A stretch of DNA of 64,000 nucleotides, taken from Streptomyces sp. Z26 (lineage in GTDB: Bacteria > Actinomycetota > Actinomycetes > Streptomycetales > Streptomycetaceae). Where the stretch lies: contig NZ_RCHV01000002.1 in NCBI RefSeq assembly GCF_003665095.1, positions 2,600,001 to 2,664,000 of the forward strand. Reading direction: 5' to 3'. Position 1 is the first letter of the stretch; every line of letters begins with the position of its first letter. The position numbers and the translations under genes are program-made. This document shows, piece after piece, positions 26,445-35,630 of the stretch. Under the pieces are notes generated by a model that saw nothing but the letters and a program-made list of their open reading frames with translations, was not told where the DNA came from and ran no database searches.

Positions 26445-26859
26445 ATCTTGTCGTACCGACCGCGGAGAAGTGCGGGTCCTCCCGCTCTTCGCCGGGCGTA
26501 CACCTGCCGGAGCGGCATCGCGCCGTGTGCCGCCTCTCACCGATCGGCGCCCGCCCCGTACCCGTGGAAACCGCTTCAGGCCCGCTGTGGCCTCCGTACA
26601 CCGCGCGTTATCGTGGCCGTCCGGCCGCGCGGGCGGACCGGACGGGCGGGACGGACCGCGCGACCCCGACCGCGCGCGGGGGTACGGCGGCCCGGGTGGC
26701 CCGTACCCGTACGAGGGCGGAGGCCGCGTCCCCGAGGCCGTACCGCGCCCGGGGCCCCGGAGGCGCGCACGGGCGCGGCGACCACGCCCACCGGCGCGGT
26801 CACGACCGCGCGCACGACCACGACCACGAAGCACGCTCACGACCACGAGGAGCCGCCTG
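26445..26859. other. Divergent intergenic region pdxH / citrate synthase
   Basis: These 415 bases contain open frames only of Arg/Pro/Gly low-complexity type, which I read as GC-rich noise. The region must hold the promoters of both divergent genes. CACGAGGAG at about 26844 is the citrate synthase ribosome site. No further signal is recognised. Confidence 0.5.
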
Positions 26860-27960
26860 ATGTCCGATTTCGTACCCGGCCTGGAGGGCGTCGTCGCGTT
26901 CGAGACGGAGATCGCGGAGCCCGACAAGGAGGGCGGCGCGCTCCGCTACCGCGGCGTGGACATCGAGGACCTCGTCGGGCACGTCTCCTTCGGGAACGTG
27001 TGGGGCCTGCTGGTCGACGGCGCCTTCAACCCCGGCCTGCCGCCCGCCGAGCCGTTCCCCATCCCGGTGCACTCCGGCGACATCCGCGTCGACGTGCAGT
27101 CGGCGCTGGCGATGCTCGCGCCCGTGTGGGGGCTGCGCCCGCTGCTGGACATCGACGAGGCGCAGGCGCGCGAGGACCTGGCGCGGGCGGCCGTCATGGC
27201 GCTGTCGTACGTGGCGCAGTCCGCGCGCGGGCAGGGCCAGCCGATGGTGCCGCAGCGGGAGATCGACAAGGCCGACACCGTCGTGGAGCGCTTCATGCGC
27301 CGGTGGCGCGGCGAGCCGGACCCGAAGCACGTCGCGGCGGTGGACGCGTACTGGACGTCGGCCGCCGAACACGGTCTGAACGCCTCGACGTTCACCGCCC
27401 GCGTCATCGCCTCCACCGGCGCGGACGTCGCCGCGTCGCTGTCCGGGGCGGTCGGCGCGATGTCCGGGCCGCTGCACGGCGGGGCGCCCTCGCGGGTGCT
27501 CGGCATGATCGAGGAGATCGAGCGCACGGGCGACGCGGTCGGCTACGTGAAGCGCCAACTCGACCGCGGTGAGCGGCTGATGGGCTTCGGGCACCGCGTG
27601 TACCGCGCGGAGGACCCGCGGGCGCGGGTGCTGCGGCGTACGGCGAAGGAGCTGGACGCGCCCCGGTTCGAGGTGGCGGAGGCGCTGGAACGGGCGGCGC
27701 TGGCGGAGCTGCACGAGCGGCGCCCGGACCGGGTACTGGCCACGAACGTGGAGTTCTGGGCGGCGATCATGCTGGACTTCGCGGAGGTCCCGGCGCACAT
27801 GTTCACGTCGATGTTCACCTGCGCCCGTACGGCGGGCTGGTCGGCGCACGTGCTGGAGCAGAAGCGGACGGGTCGGCTGGTCCGGCCCTCCGCGCGGTAC
27901 GTGGGGCCGGGGCCGCGCGACCCGCGGGACGTCGAGGGGTACCACGACACGGCGGGCTGA
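26860..27960 (+). CDS. Citrate synthase-family protein (citrate synthase 2)
   Basis: This 366-residue type II-like citrate synthase has the catalytic residues: His in [12 protein letters not shown], His in MGFGHRVYR and an Asp within [18 protein letters not shown], plus the CoA-binding [14 protein letters not shown]. It condenses acetyl-CoA with oxaloacetate; actinobacterial paralogues of this kind (CitA-like) may use propionyl-CoA as 2-methylcitrate synthases. The short N-terminus suits the Gram-positive dimeric form. It is followed by a strong bidirectional terminator. Which paralogue serves the main TCA cycle cannot be told from this window. Confidence 0.93.
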   Translation: MSDFVPGLEGVVAFETEIAEPDKEGGALRYRGVDIEDLVGHVSFGNVWGLLVDGAFNPGLPPAEPFPIPVHSGDIRVDVQSALAMLAPVWGLRPLLDIDEAQAREDLARAAVMALSYVAQSARGQGQPMVPQREIDKADTVVERFMRRWRGEPDPKHVAAVDAYWTSAAEHGLNASTFTARVIASTGADVAASLSGAVGAMSGPLHGGAPSRVLGMIEEIERTGDAVGYVKRQLDRGERLMGFGHRVYRAEDPRARVLRRTAKELDAPRFEVAEALERAALAELHERRPDRVLATNVEFWAAIMLDFAEVPAHMFTSMFTCARTAGWSAHVLEQKRTGRLVRPSARYVGPGPRDPRDVEGYHDTAG

Positions 27961-27968
27961 GCGGCCGT

Positions 27969-28014
27969 TCCCGTACGGGCGGCCCGACCCGCGACGGGCG
28001 GCCCCCGTACGGGA
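27969..28014. terminator. Bidirectional terminator
   Basis: An 11-bp outer stem (TCCCGTACGGG at 27969-27979 with 28004-28014) and an inner GCCCG/CGGGC stem lie between the citrate synthase stop and the convergent symporter gene. Confidence 0.75.
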
Positions 28015-28016
28015 GT

Positions 28017-29582
28017 TCAGCCCGCCGGGGTCCCGGGCGCGCGGGCATCCGACGCCGCCGCGCCCGGCTCCGCCGCGTCGGCAGTGCCCGTACCGGCGGG
28101 CGTGGCCGCCGTCTCCGGGTCGGTGCCGAGCGAGTCGATCAGCGCGTCGCGGTCCGCGTTCCCGTCCGGCAGCACCAGCGCGATGCCGACGTACAGCACC
28201 AGCGACGTCACCAGCGGCAGCCCCACGACGGTCGCCTGCGCCTGGCCGTCCAGCACCCACTTGACGACCGTCCACACCCCCATGCCACCGGCCCAGGAGA
28301 CGAGGGCGGCGAGCGGTCCGGCCGTACGGAACCAGGGCAGCATGCCGAGCATCAGCGGGATGGAGATGGGCCCCATGGTCGCGGCGACCATGGACACCAC
28401 GACGTCGAGGACGAAGCCCTCACCGCCCGTCGCGATGGCGATCGTCATGCTGAACGCGACGAAGACGACGGTCGTGACCCGCGCGAACGTCAACTGGGCG
28501 GACTCCGCGAGGGACTTGACCCGCGGCACCAGTACGGGCGCGATGTCGCGGGTGATGACGGCGGTGATGACGTTGGTGTCGGAGGCCACCATGGACATGG
28601 TGTTGGAGAAGAACCCGGCCAGCAGCAGCCCGATGAGCCCGGCGGGCAGCAGCTCCTGGGCCATCTCGATGTAGGACCGCTCGGAGTTCTCCAGGCCGGG
28701 GACGATCAGCGGCGCCGCGAACATCGGCAGGAAGAGGATGAACGGCCACACCAGCCACAGCCCGCTGGACAGCAGCGCCGAGCGCCGGGCCTGGGAGCCG
28801 GAGGGCGCGGACATGTAGCGCTGGGCGAGGTTCCACATGCCGCCGTTGTACTCGAACGTCTTGACCAGCAGGAACGCCATGATCAGCGTCGTGGAGACGG
28901 GCCCGGCGACCGGGTCGGAGTGGCTCTCCGGCAGGTCGTCCCACATCGTCCAGAGCGAGGAGAAGCCGCCGAGTTCGCTCATCGTGGCGAACAGCATGGT
29001 GAACCCGGCGGTCAGTTGGATGAGGAACTGCCCGAAGTCCGTGAGCACGTCGGCCCACAGGCCGCCGACGGCCATGTACGCCATGGTGGCGACGCCCGTG
29101 ATGCCGATGCCCCACGCCATCGGGATGTCCGCGAAGCCCTGCAACAGCACGGAGATCGCGACCCACTTGGAGGCGATGTCCACGACCTTGAGCGCCGCGC
29201 CGCTGTACGCGAGGACCTGTTGCGTGGGCAGGTCGTAGCGGCGGGCGAGGTACTCCAGCGGGGACTTGACGCCGTGCTTGGAGCGGAGCCGGTTCCAGCG
29301 CGGGGCGAACAGGAAGGCGCCGACGCCGACGCCGAGTCCGATGGTCAGCGCCCACCAGACGTACACGGTCAGCCCGTGGTCGTACGCGACGGCCGCGAAG
29401 GCGACGAAGAGGACGGCGCTGTAGCCGGACACGTGGTGCGAGATGCCGGAGAGCCACCAGGGGATGCGGCCGTCGCCGGTGAAGAAGTCGGCGATGTTCC
29501 GCACCCGGCGCTTCGACCACCAGCCGATCGCGACCATCACGAAGAAGTAGGCACCGATCACGACCCAGTCGATGACGGACAT
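28017..29582 (-). CDS. Sodium:solute symporter family protein
   Basis: The 521-residue protein has about 13 transmembrane helices and SSS-family features: GWWSKRRVRNIADFFTGD after helix 1, the Na+-site region GRIPWWLSGISHHVSGYS, and GAALKVVDIASKWVAISV. It resembles the SLC5/Na+-dependent monocarboxylate, pantothenate or proline symporters; substrate undetermined. The last 50 residues are an Ala/Thr/Pro-rich cytoplasmic tail. ATG 29582 is chosen over 29621 because it begins at the first helix and is preceded by GGGAGAG. The next gene upstream on this strand is the TetR regulator, 210 bp away, so it might belong to the catabolic regulon. Confidence 0.9.
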   Translation of the reverse strand: MSVIDWVVIGAYFFVMVAIGWWSKRRVRNIADFFTGDGRIPWWLSGISHHVSGYSAVLFVAFAAVAYDHGLTVYVWWALTIGLGVGVGAFLFAPRWNRLRSKHGVKSPLEYLARRYDLPTQQVLAYSGAALKVVDIASKWVAISVLLQGFADIPMAWGIGITGVATMAYMAVGGLWADVLTDFGQFLIQLTAGFTMLFATMSELGGFSSLWTMWDDLPESHSDPVAGPVSTTLIMAFLLVKTFEYNGGMWNLAQRYMSAPSGSQARRSALLSSGLWLVWPFILFLPMFAAPLIVPGLENSERSYIEMAQELLPAGLIGLLLAGFFSNTMSMVASDTNVITAVITRDIAPVLVPRVKSLAESAQLTFARVTTVVFVAFSMTIAIATGGEGFVLDVVVSMVAATMGPISIPLMLGMLPWFRTAGPLAALVSWAGGMGVWTVVKWVLDGQAQATVVGLPLVTSLVLYVGIALVLPDGNADRDALIDSLGTDPETAATPAGTGTADAAEPGAAASDARAPGTPAG

Positions 29583-29792
29583 CAGCAACTCTCCCTGTTG
29601 TTCACTGACATGAACAAACACCAGATGCCTGAACAGCCTTGGTCACAGTAGGAGGGGCCCATGGGGGCGTCAAGACTCCTGACACGGACGGCATTCACGC
29701 GTCTGAACGGGGTACGGATCAGGGGCGCACGCCGCCGAACTCGCTTCGGCGGTACGGGGGTTGTGGCGTACGCGGGCCGGGAGGGGCGCGGC

Positions 29793-30389
29793 TCAGCGGC
29801 CGAGCACGTCGTCCAGGACGCGCGCCCACTGCGCGACGACGCGGCTCCTGCGCGCGCTGTCGTCGCTGAGCAGGTTGGCCAGACCGAGCCCGCGCGCCAT
29901 GTCCAACAGGCCCTGCACGGTCTCCCGTACGCCCGGCTCCCGCTCGTCCGCGCCCAGCAGCCCGACCGCCATCCGGTGCGTCTCCCGGCCGATGCGGGAC
30001 TCCAACGCGCCCACGCGCGGGCCGAGTTGCGGCTCGTACGAGGCGGCCACCCACAGTTGCAGGGCGGCGCGGAACAGCGGCCCCGTGTAGAGCGCCACGA
30101 TCTGCTCGACGGCCGCGTGCGTGCTGCCCGGCGCGGGCAGGTCGCGGAGCGCCGCCGAACGCTCCTCGGCCACGTACTCCACCGCCGCCGTGAACAGGTC
30201 CTCGCGCGTGGGGAAATGGTGCTGCGCCGCGCCGCGCGAGACGCCCGCGTGCTCCGCGACGACCGTGACCGTACTGCCCGACCAGCCGCGTTCCGCGAGG
30301 CAGGTCACGGCGGACTCCAGCAGCCGCTGCCGGGTGGCGCGGCTGCGGTCCTGCTTCGGGGGCGCGCCGCGCGCGGTCAGCTCACCCAT
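29793..30389 (-). CDS. TetR-family regulator, probable controller of the acyl-CoA catabolic genes
   Basis: The 198-residue protein has an N-terminal TetR HTH (about residues 20-65: TRQRLLESAVTCLAERGW, then TVTVVAEHAGVSRGAAQHHF) and a helical ligand domain. TetR proteins beside acyl-CoA genes usually bind acyl-CoA thioesters (AtuR, LiuR and FadR-like proteins). It overlaps the enoyl-CoA hydratase stop by 13 bases on the same strand, so it is the last gene of the ligase-hydratase-TetR operon. The paired operators at 33022 and 53932 are its most likely targets, giving feedback control of its own operon (inference). Confidence 0.88.
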   Translation of the reverse strand: MGELTARGAPPKQDRSRATRQRLLESAVTCLAERGWSGSTVTVVAEHAGVSRGAAQHHFPTREDLFTAAVEYVAEERSAALRDLPAPGSTHAAVEQIVALYTGPLFRAALQLWVAASYEPQLGPRVGALESRIGRETHRMAVGLLGADEREPGVRETVQGLLDMARGLGLANLLSDDSARRSRVVAQWARVLDDVLGR

Positions 30390-31186
30390 CGCGGTTCCCG
30401 TCGTTCGAGGAAGGCGGTCATGCCCTCGCGTGCCTCCTCGGAGGCGAAGAGGCGCGCGGAGCGCTCCGCGAGGCTATCGGTCCCCTCGTCGAACGCCCGC
30501 AGCACCTCCGCCGTGGCCAGCCGTTTCGACTCGGCGAGGCCCTGCGGCGAGCCGCGCCGCAACCCGTCCAGCACGGGTGCCAGCGCCGCGTCCGGGTCGT
30601 CGGCCGCGAGGGTCACCAGGCCGATACGGGCGGCCTCGGCGGCGTCGAAGCGTTCACCGGTGAGGAAGTACCGCCCCGCCGCGCGCGGTTCGAGGCGCGG
30701 CAGCAGCGGCATCGAGATGACGGCGGGCGCCAGCCCGATCCGCGCCTCCGTGAACGCGAACGTCGCGCCCGGCCCCGCCACCGCGATGTCGCACGCGCCC
30801 AGCAGGCCCGTGCCGCCCGCCCGTACGTGCCCGTCCGCCCGGCCGACCACCGGCTTCGGGAAGGCGACGAGCGCGCGGAGCAGCCGCGCCAGGTCCAGCG
30901 CCGCGCCCGCCCCGTCCCGTGGCGCGGCCGCCGCCTCGCTCAGGTCGGCGCCCGCGCAGAACGTGCCGCCGGTGTGCGTGAGCAGCACCGCGCGCGTGGC
31001 GTCGTCCCGTTCGGCCGCCGCGAGCGCCGCGTACAGCTCCGCGACGAGGCGCACGGACAGCGCGTTGCGGTTGTGCGGCGAGTCCAACGTGACGGTGGTG
31101 ACGCCGCGTTCGTACGCCGTACGCACCAGCGGCGTGGTCGCCGCCGCCTCGTCGTGGTCCTCGGGTGTGCCCTGCTGCGTCGTCAC
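30377..31186 (-). CDS. Enoyl-CoA hydratase/isomerase family protein
   Basis: This 269-residue crotonase-fold enzyme has the oxyanion-hole segments GTFCAGADLSE and VRAGGTGLLGACD. The Glu of the FAFTEARIGL segment (second catalytic Glu of crotonase) is present, but the first catalytic Glu position, normally in GGGxEL, is Gly here (GGTGLL). Single-Glu crotonases include carnitinyl-CoA and glutaconyl-type hydratases. It probably hydrates an unsaturated CoA ester made by the carboxylase pathway (AtuE/LiuC-like role). GTG 31186 overlaps the ligase stop (GTGA), and the stop overlaps the TetR start, so translation is coupled. Confidence 0.9.
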   Translation of the reverse strand: MTTQQGTPEDHDEAAATTPLVRTAYERGVTTVTLDSPHNRNALSVRLVAELYAALAAAERDDATRAVLLTHTGGTFCAGADLSEAAAAPRDGAGAALDLARLLRALVAFPKPVVGRADGHVRAGGTGLLGACDIAVAGPGATFAFTEARIGLAPAVISMPLLPRLEPRAAGRYFLTGERFDAAEAARIGLVTLAADDPDAALAPVLDGLRRGSPQGLAESKRLATAEVLRAFDEGTDSLAERSARLFASEEAREGMTAFLERREPRWVS

Positions 31187-32814
31187 GAACGCCGCTCCCT
31201 CTCCCGTTCCCTGTCCCGCAGCTGCCGCCGCAGGATCTTGCCGCTGGTGGCGCGCGGCACGACGCCGACGAACTCCACGCGCCGCACCTTCTTGTACGCC
31301 GCCACGCGCTCCGCCACGTACTCCAGCACCTCCGCGGCCGACAGCCCGGAGCCACGGCGCGCGACGACGAACGCCTTGGGGATCTCGTTCCCCTCGCCGT
31401 CCGGGACGCCGATGACCGCCGCGTCCACGACACCCGGGTGCGTGAGCAGCGCGGCCTCCAGGTCGGCGGGGGCCACCTGGTGGCCCTTGTACTTGATGAG
31501 TTCCTTGACCCGGTCGACCACGTGCAGCCAGCCGTCCGCGTCCACCCGCCCGACGTCGCCGGTGTGCAGCCAGCCGTCGGCGTCGATCAGCGCGTCGGTC
31601 TCGCCCGCGCGGCCCAGGTAGCCCTTCATCACCTGCGGGCCGCGGATGAGGATCTCGCCCTCCTCGTCCACCGCCAGGTCCCGCCCGCCGTCCGTACCGT
31701 CCCCACCGCCCGTACCGTTCCCGTCGCCGCCGCCGTCCAGGGCCACGATCCGCATCTCCGTGCCGGGCAGCAGCTTCCCCACGGTGCCCGGCGGCACCTC
31801 GCGCGCGTCGCGCGGCACCACGTGCGTGCCCGGCGACAGCTCCGTCATGCCGTACGCCTGCCGCACCGACGGCAGCCCCAGCCGCCGCGCGCACAGCGCG
31901 CTCAGCCCGGCGTCGAGCGGGGCGGCGGCGCTCACCAGGTGCTCGACGGACGACAGGTCGTACGCGTCGACCACCGGGTGCTTCGCGAGCGCCAGCACGA
32001 TCGGGGGTGCGACGTACACGGCGTTGACGCGGTGCGTCTCGATCGCGGCGAGGAACTGCTCCAGCTCGAAGCGCGGCAGCACGATCACCGTCGCGCCCGC
32101 CCGCAGCGGGGCGTTCATCAGCGCGGTGAGCCCGTAGATGTGGAAGAACGGCAGCACCGCCAGCACCCGGTCGCCCGGCCCGCTCGGGGCGACGGGGTGC
32201 AGCTGGGCGAGGTTCGTGGCGATGTTGCGGTGGGTGAGCATCACGCCTTTGGGCGACGCCGTGGTGCCCGAGGAGTACGGCAGCACGGCCACGTCCGTCG
32301 CCGGGTCCACCACCGGGTGCGGCACGGGCGCCGTCGAGCGCCGCAGATCCCGTACGGAACGGTGGCCGTCCGCCTCGTCGCAGACGAACACCTCCCGTAC
32401 GCCGCCGGTCCGTTCGGCGGCCGTACGCACCGTGTCCAGCAGCCCCGCCACGGTCACCACCCAGCGCGCGTCCGCGTCGCGCAGCTGGCGCGCGACGTCG
32501 TCGGCCGTGGCCAGCGGGTGGACGGGGGTGACGACCGCCCCGGCCATGGTCGCGGCGTAGAACACCGCTGGCCAGACGAGGCTGTTGGGGCTGTGCAGCG
32601 CGAGCACGTCCCCCGGGCGCACCCCCGCGTCCGCGAACCCCGCCGCGAGCCCGCGCGTGAACGCGGCGAGCTCCGCGTAGCTGAGCGAGCTGCCGTCCAC
32701 GGCGTCGATCAGGGCCGTACGGTCCCCGTACTCGGCCGTGGAACGGGCCAACACCGCCTCGTGGATGGGCAGATCGACGGGCGGGACGTCCGCGTACTCG
32801 CTCTGGAACACCAT
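31183..32814 (-). CDS. Acyl-CoA synthetase (4-coumarate--CoA ligase family)
   Basis: The 543-residue adenylate-forming enzyme carries the P-loop LPYSSGTTASPKGV, A5 motif YGMTELSPG, A7 WLHTGDVG, A8 region DRVKELIKYKGHQVAP and catalytic Lys in TSGKILRRQL. It activates a carboxylic acid to its CoA ester with ATP in the cytoplasm. Annotations of this family often read 4-coumarate--CoA ligase, but medium-chain or terpenoid acids fit the neighbours better. A Gly/Asp-rich insertion lies near residue 390. It is the first gene of the operon; a TTGATT promoter overlapped by an operator lies about 190-230 bp upstream. Confidence 0.93.
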   Translation of the reverse strand: MVFQSEYADVPPVDLPIHEAVLARSTAEYGDRTALIDAVDGSSLSYAELAAFTRGLAAGFADAGVRPGDVLALHSPNSLVWPAVFYAATMAGAVVTPVHPLATADDVARQLRDADARWVVTVAGLLDTVRTAAERTGGVREVFVCDEADGHRSVRDLRRSTAPVPHPVVDPATDVAVLPYSSGTTASPKGVMLTHRNIATNLAQLHPVAPSGPGDRVLAVLPFFHIYGLTALMNAPLRAGATVIVLPRFELEQFLAAIETHRVNAVYVAPPIVLALAKHPVVDAYDLSSVEHLVSAAAPLDAGLSALCARRLGLPSVRQAYGMTELSPGTHVVPRDAREVPPGTVGKLLPGTEMRIVALDGGGDGNGTGGGDGTDGGRDLAVDEEGEILIRGPQVMKGYLGRAGETDALIDADGWLHTGDVGRVDADGWLHVVDRVKELIKYKGHQVAPADLEAALLTHPGVVDAAVIGVPDGEGNEIPKAFVVARRGSGLSAAEVLEYVAERVAAYKKVRRVEFVGVVPRATSGKILRRQLRDRERERERRS

Positions 32815-32998
32815 GGCGGTCCCTCCGGTTGCGGGCCGCCGGACACCCCGGTCGGCCGGTTCGGGTGGTACGGGCCGTGCTCGTGCGCGGTGGGGGTGCG
32901 GGGGGGGTGGTGCGGTGCGGATGGGCGGGTGCGGTGCGGTGCGGTCGGTGGCCGGGCTGGGCGGGCGGTGCGGGTGGAACGGGCGGTCACGACTTCCG

Positions 32999-33043
32999 AC
33001 AGTGGCAGCAGGCGCGGAACCAATCAAGCGTGCATGCATCATT
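32999..33043 (-). promoter_or_regulatory. Promoter with near-palindromic operator upstream of the acyl-CoA ligase operon
   Basis: The operator at 33022-33043 begins AATCAAGCG and ends GCATCATT. Its left end is the complement of TTGATT, a -35 on the minus strand; CACTGT 17 bp further on (32999-33004) is the -10. An almost identical arrangement occurs at 53909-53953 ahead of the carboxylase operon. Probable target of the TetR regulator at 29793. Confidence 0.6.
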
Positions 33044-33224
33044 CGTCACCCGGCGGCCCTCCACACGAGGCCGGACTTGAGCTGCCCAGAGTTTCGTAGA
33101 GTCCGATCACCGAGGCTGAGTCCGTTGGAGCCCCACAGCTGGCAGGGGAGCACAGGAGGTGTGCCGAGCGGTCCGGACACTCCACACTTCGTCGAGGTGG
33201 GGCCCGTCCGCGTAGCCTCTTGCG

Positions 33225-33863
33225 ATGGTGACTGCTTTCGCATTCGACATCGGCGAGACGCTTGTCCGCGATGACCGCTACTGGGGTCGATGGGCCGACT
33301 GGCTGGACATCCCCCGTCACACTCTTTCCGCTCTGGTCGGTGCCGTTGTCGCCCAGGGCCGCGACAACGCAGACGCCCTTCGCATGTTGCGGCCGGACAT
33401 CGATACCGCCGCCGAATACGACGCGCGCGAGGCGGCCGGCAAAGGCGAGGAGTTGGAGGAGGGGGACCTGTACCCGGACGTCCGTCCGACTCTCGGCGGT
33501 CTGCGAGCGGCAGGCTTCCGCGTCGTGATCGCGGGCAACCAGACCTCGAAGATGGGCGAGCTGCTAAGGGCGTTGGACCTGCCCGCCGACCGGATCGTCA
33601 CGTCAGGCGAGTGGGGCGTCGCCAAGCCCGACCCCGAGTTCTTCGCCCGGGTGGCCGAGGCCGCCGGGGCCGCGCCTCACCAGATCGTGTACGTCGGCGA
33701 CCACCCCGCCAACGACGTCGAACCAGCGCGAACGGCTGGACTGCGTACCGCGCACCTGCGGCGCGGCCCTTGGGGGAATCTGTGGGCTGACGCCCCGGAA
33801 GCGGAGGCAGCGGACTGGCGCATCGATTCGCTGCACGACCTGCTCGCCGTCGACTTCGGATAG
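33225..33863 (+). CDS. HAD-superfamily hydrolase
   Basis: The 212-residue HAD phosphatase-like protein has motif I FDIGETL (the usual second Asp is Gly, so the pattern is DxG rather than DxD), motif II AGNQTS, the motif III Lys in VAKPDPEFF and motif IV GDHPANDV. The missing second motif I Asp, normally the general acid, makes ordinary phosphatase chemistry uncertain; dehalogenase-like HADs also vary here. TAGCCT ends seven bases before ATG 33225 and no ribosome site is visible, so the mRNA is probably leaderless. It is the first gene of the accessory island and is followed by its own terminator. Confidence 0.85.
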   Translation: MVTAFAFDIGETLVRDDRYWGRWADWLDIPRHTLSALVGAVVAQGRDNADALRMLRPDIDTAAEYDAREAAGKGEELEEGDLYPDVRPTLGGLRAAGFRVVIAGNQTSKMGELLRALDLPADRIVTSGEWGVAKPDPEFFARVAEAAGAAPHQIVYVGDHPANDVEPARTAGLRTAHLRRGPWGNLWADAPEAEAADWRIDSLHDLLAVDFG

Positions 33864-33877
33864 CGGGCAAACAGCGG

Positions 33878-33913
33878 TCGCCCCCGCTTCCCTGCACGGA
33901 GAAGCGGGGGCGA
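33878..33913 (+). terminator. Terminator after the HAD gene
   Basis: A perfect 13-bp stem TCGCCCCCGCTTC (33878-33890) with 33901-33913 and a 10-base loop lies 15 bases after the HAD stop codon. Confidence 0.8.
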
Positions 33914-33963
33914 AGCCGTACCGGCGGGTACCGTCCGAGCGGCGGCACGGAACGGAGTACAGC

Positions 33964-35145
33964 ATGCCCGCACACGAGGATCGCGAGGTAGGGCTCAGAA
34001 TCGCCGTCGCCCGACGTCTCGCCCGCATGACTCAGCAGGAGCTCGCGGACTCGTCGGCCGTCTCGTACGGCACGGTGCGCGCGGTGGAGCGTGGCGCGAG
34101 GGTGCCCAGCGACGAGGTCCTGGAAGAGCTCGGGGCTGCTCTCGGTGTCGATCCGTCTCGGCTGCGCGGCGGCCAGGGCGCCAGCGACTCCCGTATCCGC
34201 TCGATCCTCCCAGCCGTGTCCGCGACGATCGCGGCCTACGACGCTCCCTCAGACGGCTCGGTCCGGTCGGAGGGCGAACTACGTGCGGCGGTCACGGAGA
34301 TGGTGACGTGGCGTCTGGGCTCCCAGTACCTGCGTGTGGCCCGGGAAGCACCGTCCCTGTTGGCCGAGTTGCTGCGCGCACTGCACGGAGCTGGAGGGCA
34401 GGAACGGCGGGAACACGCCCGGCTGCTCACCAACGCCCTGCGATCTGCGGACGCTGTGGCGTACAAGACAGGGCAGCTCGACCTGTCGGCACGACTGATC
34501 GAACTGATGCGCTGGGCTTCAGCCTTCGCCGAGGACCCTCTACTGGATGCGTCCGTGGCGTACGTACGCGGGGAAGTGTTCCTCGCCGCGCGAGCGCACG
34601 AAGCTGGCCTGCGGGTGCTGGAGGCGGCGATCGACCGAGCCCCTGCGCCACACGACGCGCCCGCCACAGCGGCGAGGGGCGCTCTGCACATGCGGGCCGC
34701 CGTCGTGGCAGGCAGGGCCGGTGACCCAGAAGGCGCCGACGTTCATCTCGCCGAGGCCCGTCGTCTGGGCGACCCCCTGCCGGAAGACATCTACGGTGGT
34801 ACGGCGTTCGGGTCGTCGTCGGTACGTATCCACGAGGTGTCGGTGGCGGTCGCCTTGGGTGGGCAGCATCTCAGCCGCGCACTGGATATTGCGGCCGAGT
34901 GGTCGCCTCCACTGGACCTTCCTGCGGAGCGACGCTCCTCGTTCTACATCGAGTTGGGGCGGGCGCAGCTCTGGTCAGGGTTGCGCGATGACGCATTCGA
35001 GTCGCTGAAGGTCGCTCGACGTACCGCTCCCCAGCACACGCGTGATCATCGATGGGTACGGGAGGACATCGCGACGCTGCGCAGGTTGAAGCGGGGGCAC
35101 TGCGAGGAGCTATCGAATTTCGCCGAGTGGTGCCACGCGATCTGA
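33964..35145 (+). CDS. XRE-family HTH regulator with TPR-like C-terminal domain
   Basis: The 393-residue protein has a clear N-terminal XRE helix-turn-helix (residues 12-64: RLARMTQQELADSSAVSYGTVRAVERGAR, in pieces) and a long helical C-terminal region with repeated A/L-rich pairs, like the many Streptomyces HTH-TPR regulators beside biosynthetic loci. ATG 33964 follows GGAG with good spacing. It may control the lanthipeptide genes 1.2 kb downstream or the short genes next to it; a small dyad right after its stop (ACTGCTAC/GTAGCAGT at 35148-35168) could be an operator or a weak terminator. GC at third positions is a little lower than in the core genes. Confidence 0.85.
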   Translation: MPAHEDREVGLRIAVARRLARMTQQELADSSAVSYGTVRAVERGARVPSDEVLEELGAALGVDPSRLRGGQGASDSRIRSILPAVSATIAAYDAPSDGSVRSEGELRAAVTEMVTWRLGSQYLRVAREAPSLLAELLRALHGAGGQERREHARLLTNALRSADAVAYKTGQLDLSARLIELMRWASAFAEDPLLDASVAYVRGEVFLAARAHEAGLRVLEAAIDRAPAPHDAPATAARGALHMRAAVVAGRAGDPEGADVHLAEARRLGDPLPEDIYGGTAFGSSSVRIHEVSVAVALGGQHLSRALDIAAEWSPPLDLPAERRSSFYIELGRAQLWSGLRDDAFESLKVARRTAPQHTRDHRWVREDIATLRRLKRGHCEELSNFAEWCHAI

Positions 35146-35147
35146 GC

Positions 35148-35168
35148 ACTGCTACAAGCGGTAGCAGT
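35148..35168. repeat. Inverted repeat downstream of the XRE gene
   Basis: ACTGCTAC-AAGCG-GTAGCAGT, a perfect 8-bp dyad between the XRE regulator and the next gene. It could terminate transcription weakly or be the operator of the XRE protein. Confidence 0.45.
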
Positions 35169-35228
35169 TCCGCGACTTACAGCGGGTGACCATCTGTTCC
35201 ACGCAGGGAAAGCAGATGGGACTCGAAG

Positions 35229-35630
35229 ATGATGACCTCCAGCGCGGAGTGCGCACACGTACGGCCTCAGCACATCAGCATCGCTCGTCTGCACGGCGAA
35301 GCATGCATCGACTGCGGTTCCGTATTCGGGCGTCCGTCGAGGGCGGCCCGTGAGGCTGCCGCTGACCTCCGGGACACGCTGGGCGTCGCTGGTCTGGGCT
35401 CGCTGTCGCCCATGTACGGCGAGCACGAACTCGAAGCACCGGACGCGGCCCAGCAGGTGGCGGCCCGCCTCCGTCGCGCCTTTCAGGAAGCCACCGGGGG
35501 CGGCTTCCTCGACCTGATCACGCATCCCTGGTGCCAGCGGTGCGGGGCCGAGGCGGCGATCGAACTGGGCGACCTTCCTCTCGACACCGCGCGACGGCTC
35601 GTGCGCGCCCTTCAGAGGGAGGAAGCGTGA
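35229..35630 (+). CDS. Small Cys-rich protein of unknown function
   Basis: This 133-residue protein has two CxxC-like pairs, EACIDCGSVFG near residue 26 and HPWCQRCGAEAA near 105, with nearby His residues (HVRPQH, RLHGEA), so a structural zinc site is likely. The middle part is helical and Ala-rich. No family is recognised. Two ATG codons (35229, 35232) start the frame. Its TGA overlaps the ATG of the next gene (TGATG), so the two are translationally coupled and probably act together. It sits between the XRE regulator and the lanthipeptide genes. Confidence 0.7.
   Translation: MMTSSAECAHVRPQHISIARLHGEACIDCGSVFGRPSRAAREAAADLRDTLGVAGLGSLSPMYGEHELEAPDAAQQVAARLRRAFQEATGGGFLDLITHPWCQRCGAEAAIELGDLPLDTARRLVRALQREEA

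Noticed and set aside
26590..26859. Arg/Pro-rich open frame leading into the citrate synthase start
   Set aside because: The conserved citrate synthase N-terminus begins at 26860 with its own ribosome site; upstream residues are low complexity and not family-like.
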